A stretch of 64,000 nucleotides of DNA from Bacillus sp. FJAT-29937 (GTDB lineage Bacteria > Bacillota > Bacilli > Bacillales > Cytobacillaceae): NCBI RefSeq assembly GCF_001509555.1, contig NZ_LMAS01000006.1, positions 62,001 through 126,000 on the forward strand, given 5' to 3'. Each line of letters starts with the position of its first letter. Within the stretch, counting starts at the first letter, position 1. The notes below the pieces were generated by a model. That model ran no database searches, was not told the origin of the DNA, and saw nothing but the letters and a program-made list of their open reading frames with translations. Below are positions 62,271 to 64,000 of this stretch, in pieces. Both the position numbers and the translations under genes were made by a program.

Positions 62271-63470
62271 ATGAGCACAACAGTAGTAAATAAAGTTAAG
62301 ACAATCAAAACATTAAATAATATCGCAGAAAGCGGACTAAAAGTTCTTAATAACGACTATACAATTGACAATGATCATGAGAACCCTGATGCGTTTGTTG
62401 TTCGCAGCTTTAATATGCATTCTATGGAATTCGGCAATCAATTAAAGGCTATTGCACGAGCAGGAGCGGGCGTGAATAACATACCGGTCGAAAAGTGCAC
62501 GGAACAAGGGATTGTTGTCTTTAATACCCCGGGTGCTAATGCCAACGCAGTGAAAGAATTGGTGCTGACTTCATTAATGGCTGCATCTCGCAACCTTTTT
62601 GCCGGTGTGAGCTGGGTTAAGAACTTAGCAGGTGAAGGAGAACAAATTCCAAAGCTTGTGGAAGCAGGCAAGAAGCAATTTGTTGGGAAGGAAATTAAGG
62701 GGAAAACGCTAGGCGTTATTGGGCTGGGGGCGATCGGCGCCCTTGTGGCGAATGATGCGATTGAGTTAGACATGGATGTCATTGGGTTTGACCCATTTAT
62801 CTCTGTTGATATTGCCTGGAAGTTATCCCGCAAAGTTCAGCGCGCGATGACCATCGAACAGCTTTTTGCCGAATCTGATTATATTACGGTCCATGTTCCA
62901 TTAACGGAAGATACGAGAGAAATGTTCAACGAAGCGACCTTTAGCTTAATGAAGGACGATGTATATATTTTGAACTTTTCTCGAGGAGAATTAGTGAATG
63001 AAAAGGACATGGCTACTGCCCTTGAAAGCGGAAAAGTAGGAAAATACATGACAGATTTCCCAAATGAAAATGTATTGAAAATGAAAAACGTGATTCCAAC
63101 CCCTCACCTTGGTGCTTCTACAGTGGAATCCGAAGAAAATTGCGCGATTATGGCAGCCCGTCAGCTAAAGGATTTTCTTGAGACCGGGAATATTAAAAAC
63201 TCAGTGAATTTCCCAAATGCTGCTCTTCCTTATACAGGAAAACAGCGTGTGACGGCTTTCCATAAAAACATACCAAACATGGTTGGGAAAATTACATCTG
63301 CTATCTCAAACTATCATTTAAACATCGCTGACATGGTGAATAGAAGCCGCGGCGATTATGCTTACACTATTATTGATATTGATAGTCATGTAGATCAAGA
63401 AATTATGTTGAGTTTGGAAGAGATCATAAGCCAGATCGATGGAATTGTGACCGTTCGAATGATTCCATAA
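62271..63470 (+). CDS. serA: phosphoglycerate dehydrogenase (3-PGDH, ACT-domain type)
   Basis: A 399-residue NAD-dependent 2-hydroxyacid dehydrogenase that oxidises 3-phosphoglycerate in the first step of serine synthesis. ARAGAGVNNIP and GIVVFNTPGANANAVKELVL are PGDH motifs, GVIGLGAIG is the NAD-binding turn, and the active-site His is in PTPHLGAST. An ACT-like domain closes the chain (about 318-399), the site of serine control in other SerA. ATG 62271 follows AGAGGAG by 8 bases. It lies behind a ZTP and a glycine riboswitch. No serC follows in this window; the gene ends at a terminator at 63479. Confidence 0.9.
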   Translation: MSTTVVNKVKTIKTLNNIAESGLKVLNNDYTIDNDHENPDAFVVRSFNMHSMEFGNQLKAIARAGAGVNNIPVEKCTEQGIVVFNTPGANANAVKELVLTSLMAASRNLFAGVSWVKNLAGEGEQIPKLVEAGKKQFVGKEIKGKTLGVIGLGAIGALVANDAIELDMDVIGFDPFISVDIAWKLSRKVQRAMTIEQLFAESDYITVHVPLTEDTREMFNEATFSLMKDDVYILNFSRGELVNEKDMATALESGKVGKYMTDFPNENVLKMKNVIPTPHLGASTVESEENCAIMAARQLKDFLETGNIKNSVNFPNAALPYTGKQRVTAFHKNIPNMVGKITSAISNYHLNIADMVNRSRGDYAYTIIDIDSHVDQEIMLSLEEIISQIDGIVTVRMIP

Positions 63471-63478
63471 GCTAATAG

Positions 63479-63516
63479 AGACTAGCCTCCTTTAATTCGG
63501 AGGTTGGTCTTTTTTT
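63479..63516 (+). terminator. intrinsic terminator of serA
   Basis: AGACTAGCCTCC pairs with GGAGGTTGGTCT, followed by seven T residues. Confidence 0.85.
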
Positions 63517-63520
63517 GCCT

Positions 63521-63805
63521 GAAGGGATTCATGGTGATCGTTTTAGCGGTTTGAGATGGAAAACGGAAGCTATGAAGGGCTCATGATGCTTGTTTTAACA
63601 AGTTAAGATGGAAAACGGAAGCTATGAAGGGCTCATGATGCCTGTTTTAGCAAGTTAAGATGAAAAACGGAAGCTATGAAGGGCTCATGATGCCTGTTTT
63701 AGCAAGTTAAGATGAAAAACGGAAGCTATGAAGGGTTCATAAAGCTCGTTTTAGCAGGTCAAGATGGAAAACGGAGGTCATGAAGGATTCATGGTATTTA
63801 AGTTC
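63521..63805 (+). repeat. 52-bp tandem repeat array
   Basis: Units start at 63555, 63607, 63659, 63711 and 63763, exactly 52 bases apart, with a partial unit before and a decaying end after. Each begins GATGGAAAACGGAAGC or GATGAAAAACGGAAGC and contains ATGAAGGGCTCATGATGC and GTTTTAGCAAGTTAA. The period is not a multiple of three and every frame is closed, so it is non-coding. Confidence 0.9.
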
Positions 63806-63933
63806 GGTGAAAATATCATACTAAGACCAGCATTTATGAAGTTTAGTGGAAACTTTACTGATTATCCAATATACTTGTAGGCGATGAAACCAAGATAGTA
63901 TTTAGACTAATAATGAAGGGGGAAATGGCCAGT

Positions 63934-64000
63934 GTCGAAATTGCCTAATTGTCCAAAATGTAATTCAGAATATACATATGAAGATGGAAATCTGTTTATT
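63934..64000 (+). CDS. PhnA/YjdM family zinc-ribbon protein (cut by the window end)
   Basis: The start of a frame, GTG 63934 after AAGGGGG, encodes LPNCPKCNSEYTYEDGN, the characteristic N-terminus of the PhnA/YjdM family, with the first Cys pair of a zinc ribbon. These are small proteins of about 110 residues of unknown role, despite the old alkylphosphonate name. Only the first 22 codons are in view. Confidence 0.8.

Noticed and set aside
63521..63805. Tandem array considered as CRISPR
   Set aside because: Units are contiguous and nearly identical over 52 bases with no unique spacers, and no cas genes are seen.

Overview
The window looks like chromosome of a low-G+C, endospore-forming Firmicute of the Bacillus type (Bacillaceae; genus not resolved). 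The signs are strong AGGAGG-type ribosome binding sites, frequent GTG and TTG starts, U-rich intrinsic terminators, a pspA-ydjG-ydjH-ydjI block as in Bacillus subtilis, a PerR-like box at ahpC, a CgeB-like gene, malate:quinone oxidoreductase and scoAB. I see no rRNA, tRNA, CRISPR array, phage or transposase gene.

Layout. 0.1-3.8 kb: MFS carrier, AbgB-like M20 amidohydrolase and glutaminase, a likely amide or N-acyl-amino-acid uptake and hydrolysis set. 4-8.2 kb: unknown membrane protein, DedA, a VOC protein and an NCS1 permease. 8.5-12.7 kb: a two-gene island of clearly higher G+C, with a secreted GH3 glycosidase and a beta-helix (pectate-lyase-like) lipoprotein, probably acquired. 12.7-25.4 kb: azlCD, radical SAM/SPASM protein, nitroreductase, LURP-one protein, RluF, VOC proteins, EamA transporters, a cyclic-2,3-diphosphoglycerate-synthetase-like GTPase and a GNAT protein. 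25.9-34 kb: second MFS carrier, ahpCF, M14 carboxypeptidase, and an EamA exporter divergent from a LysR gene. 34.6-46 kb: acidic secreted repeat protein, SDR, OmpR-type two-component system, mqo, EEP hydrolase, GNAT, GIY-YIG, TRM11-like methylase and proC. 46.6-50.4 kb: the PspA envelope-stress operon. 50.6-59 kb: CgeB-like glycosyltransferase, LysR/scoAB, two serine beta-lactamase-fold proteins and a NarL-type two-component system. 59-64 kb: VOC, a CofE-like ligase divergent from a LysR gene, then a regulatory leader and serA, a 52-bp tandem repeat and the start of a PhnA/YjdM gene.

The most interesting signals are non-coding. Upstream of serA there is a ZTP (pfl) riboswitch followed by a single-aptamer glycine riboswitch and two terminators, so two different ligands of one-carbon metabolism may control the first step of serine synthesis. 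Eight intergenic copies of two related families of modular palindromic repeats (about 190-235 bp, modules of the form CGGA-N-TCCG followed by a TTATT-like tail) lie across the window. Other points are three tandem extended -10 elements before a structured leader at mqo, helically phased direct repeats before the OmpR-type regulator, a sigma-54-like promoter before scoAB, a sigma-W-like promoter before pspA, and an unrecognised acidic secreted protein.
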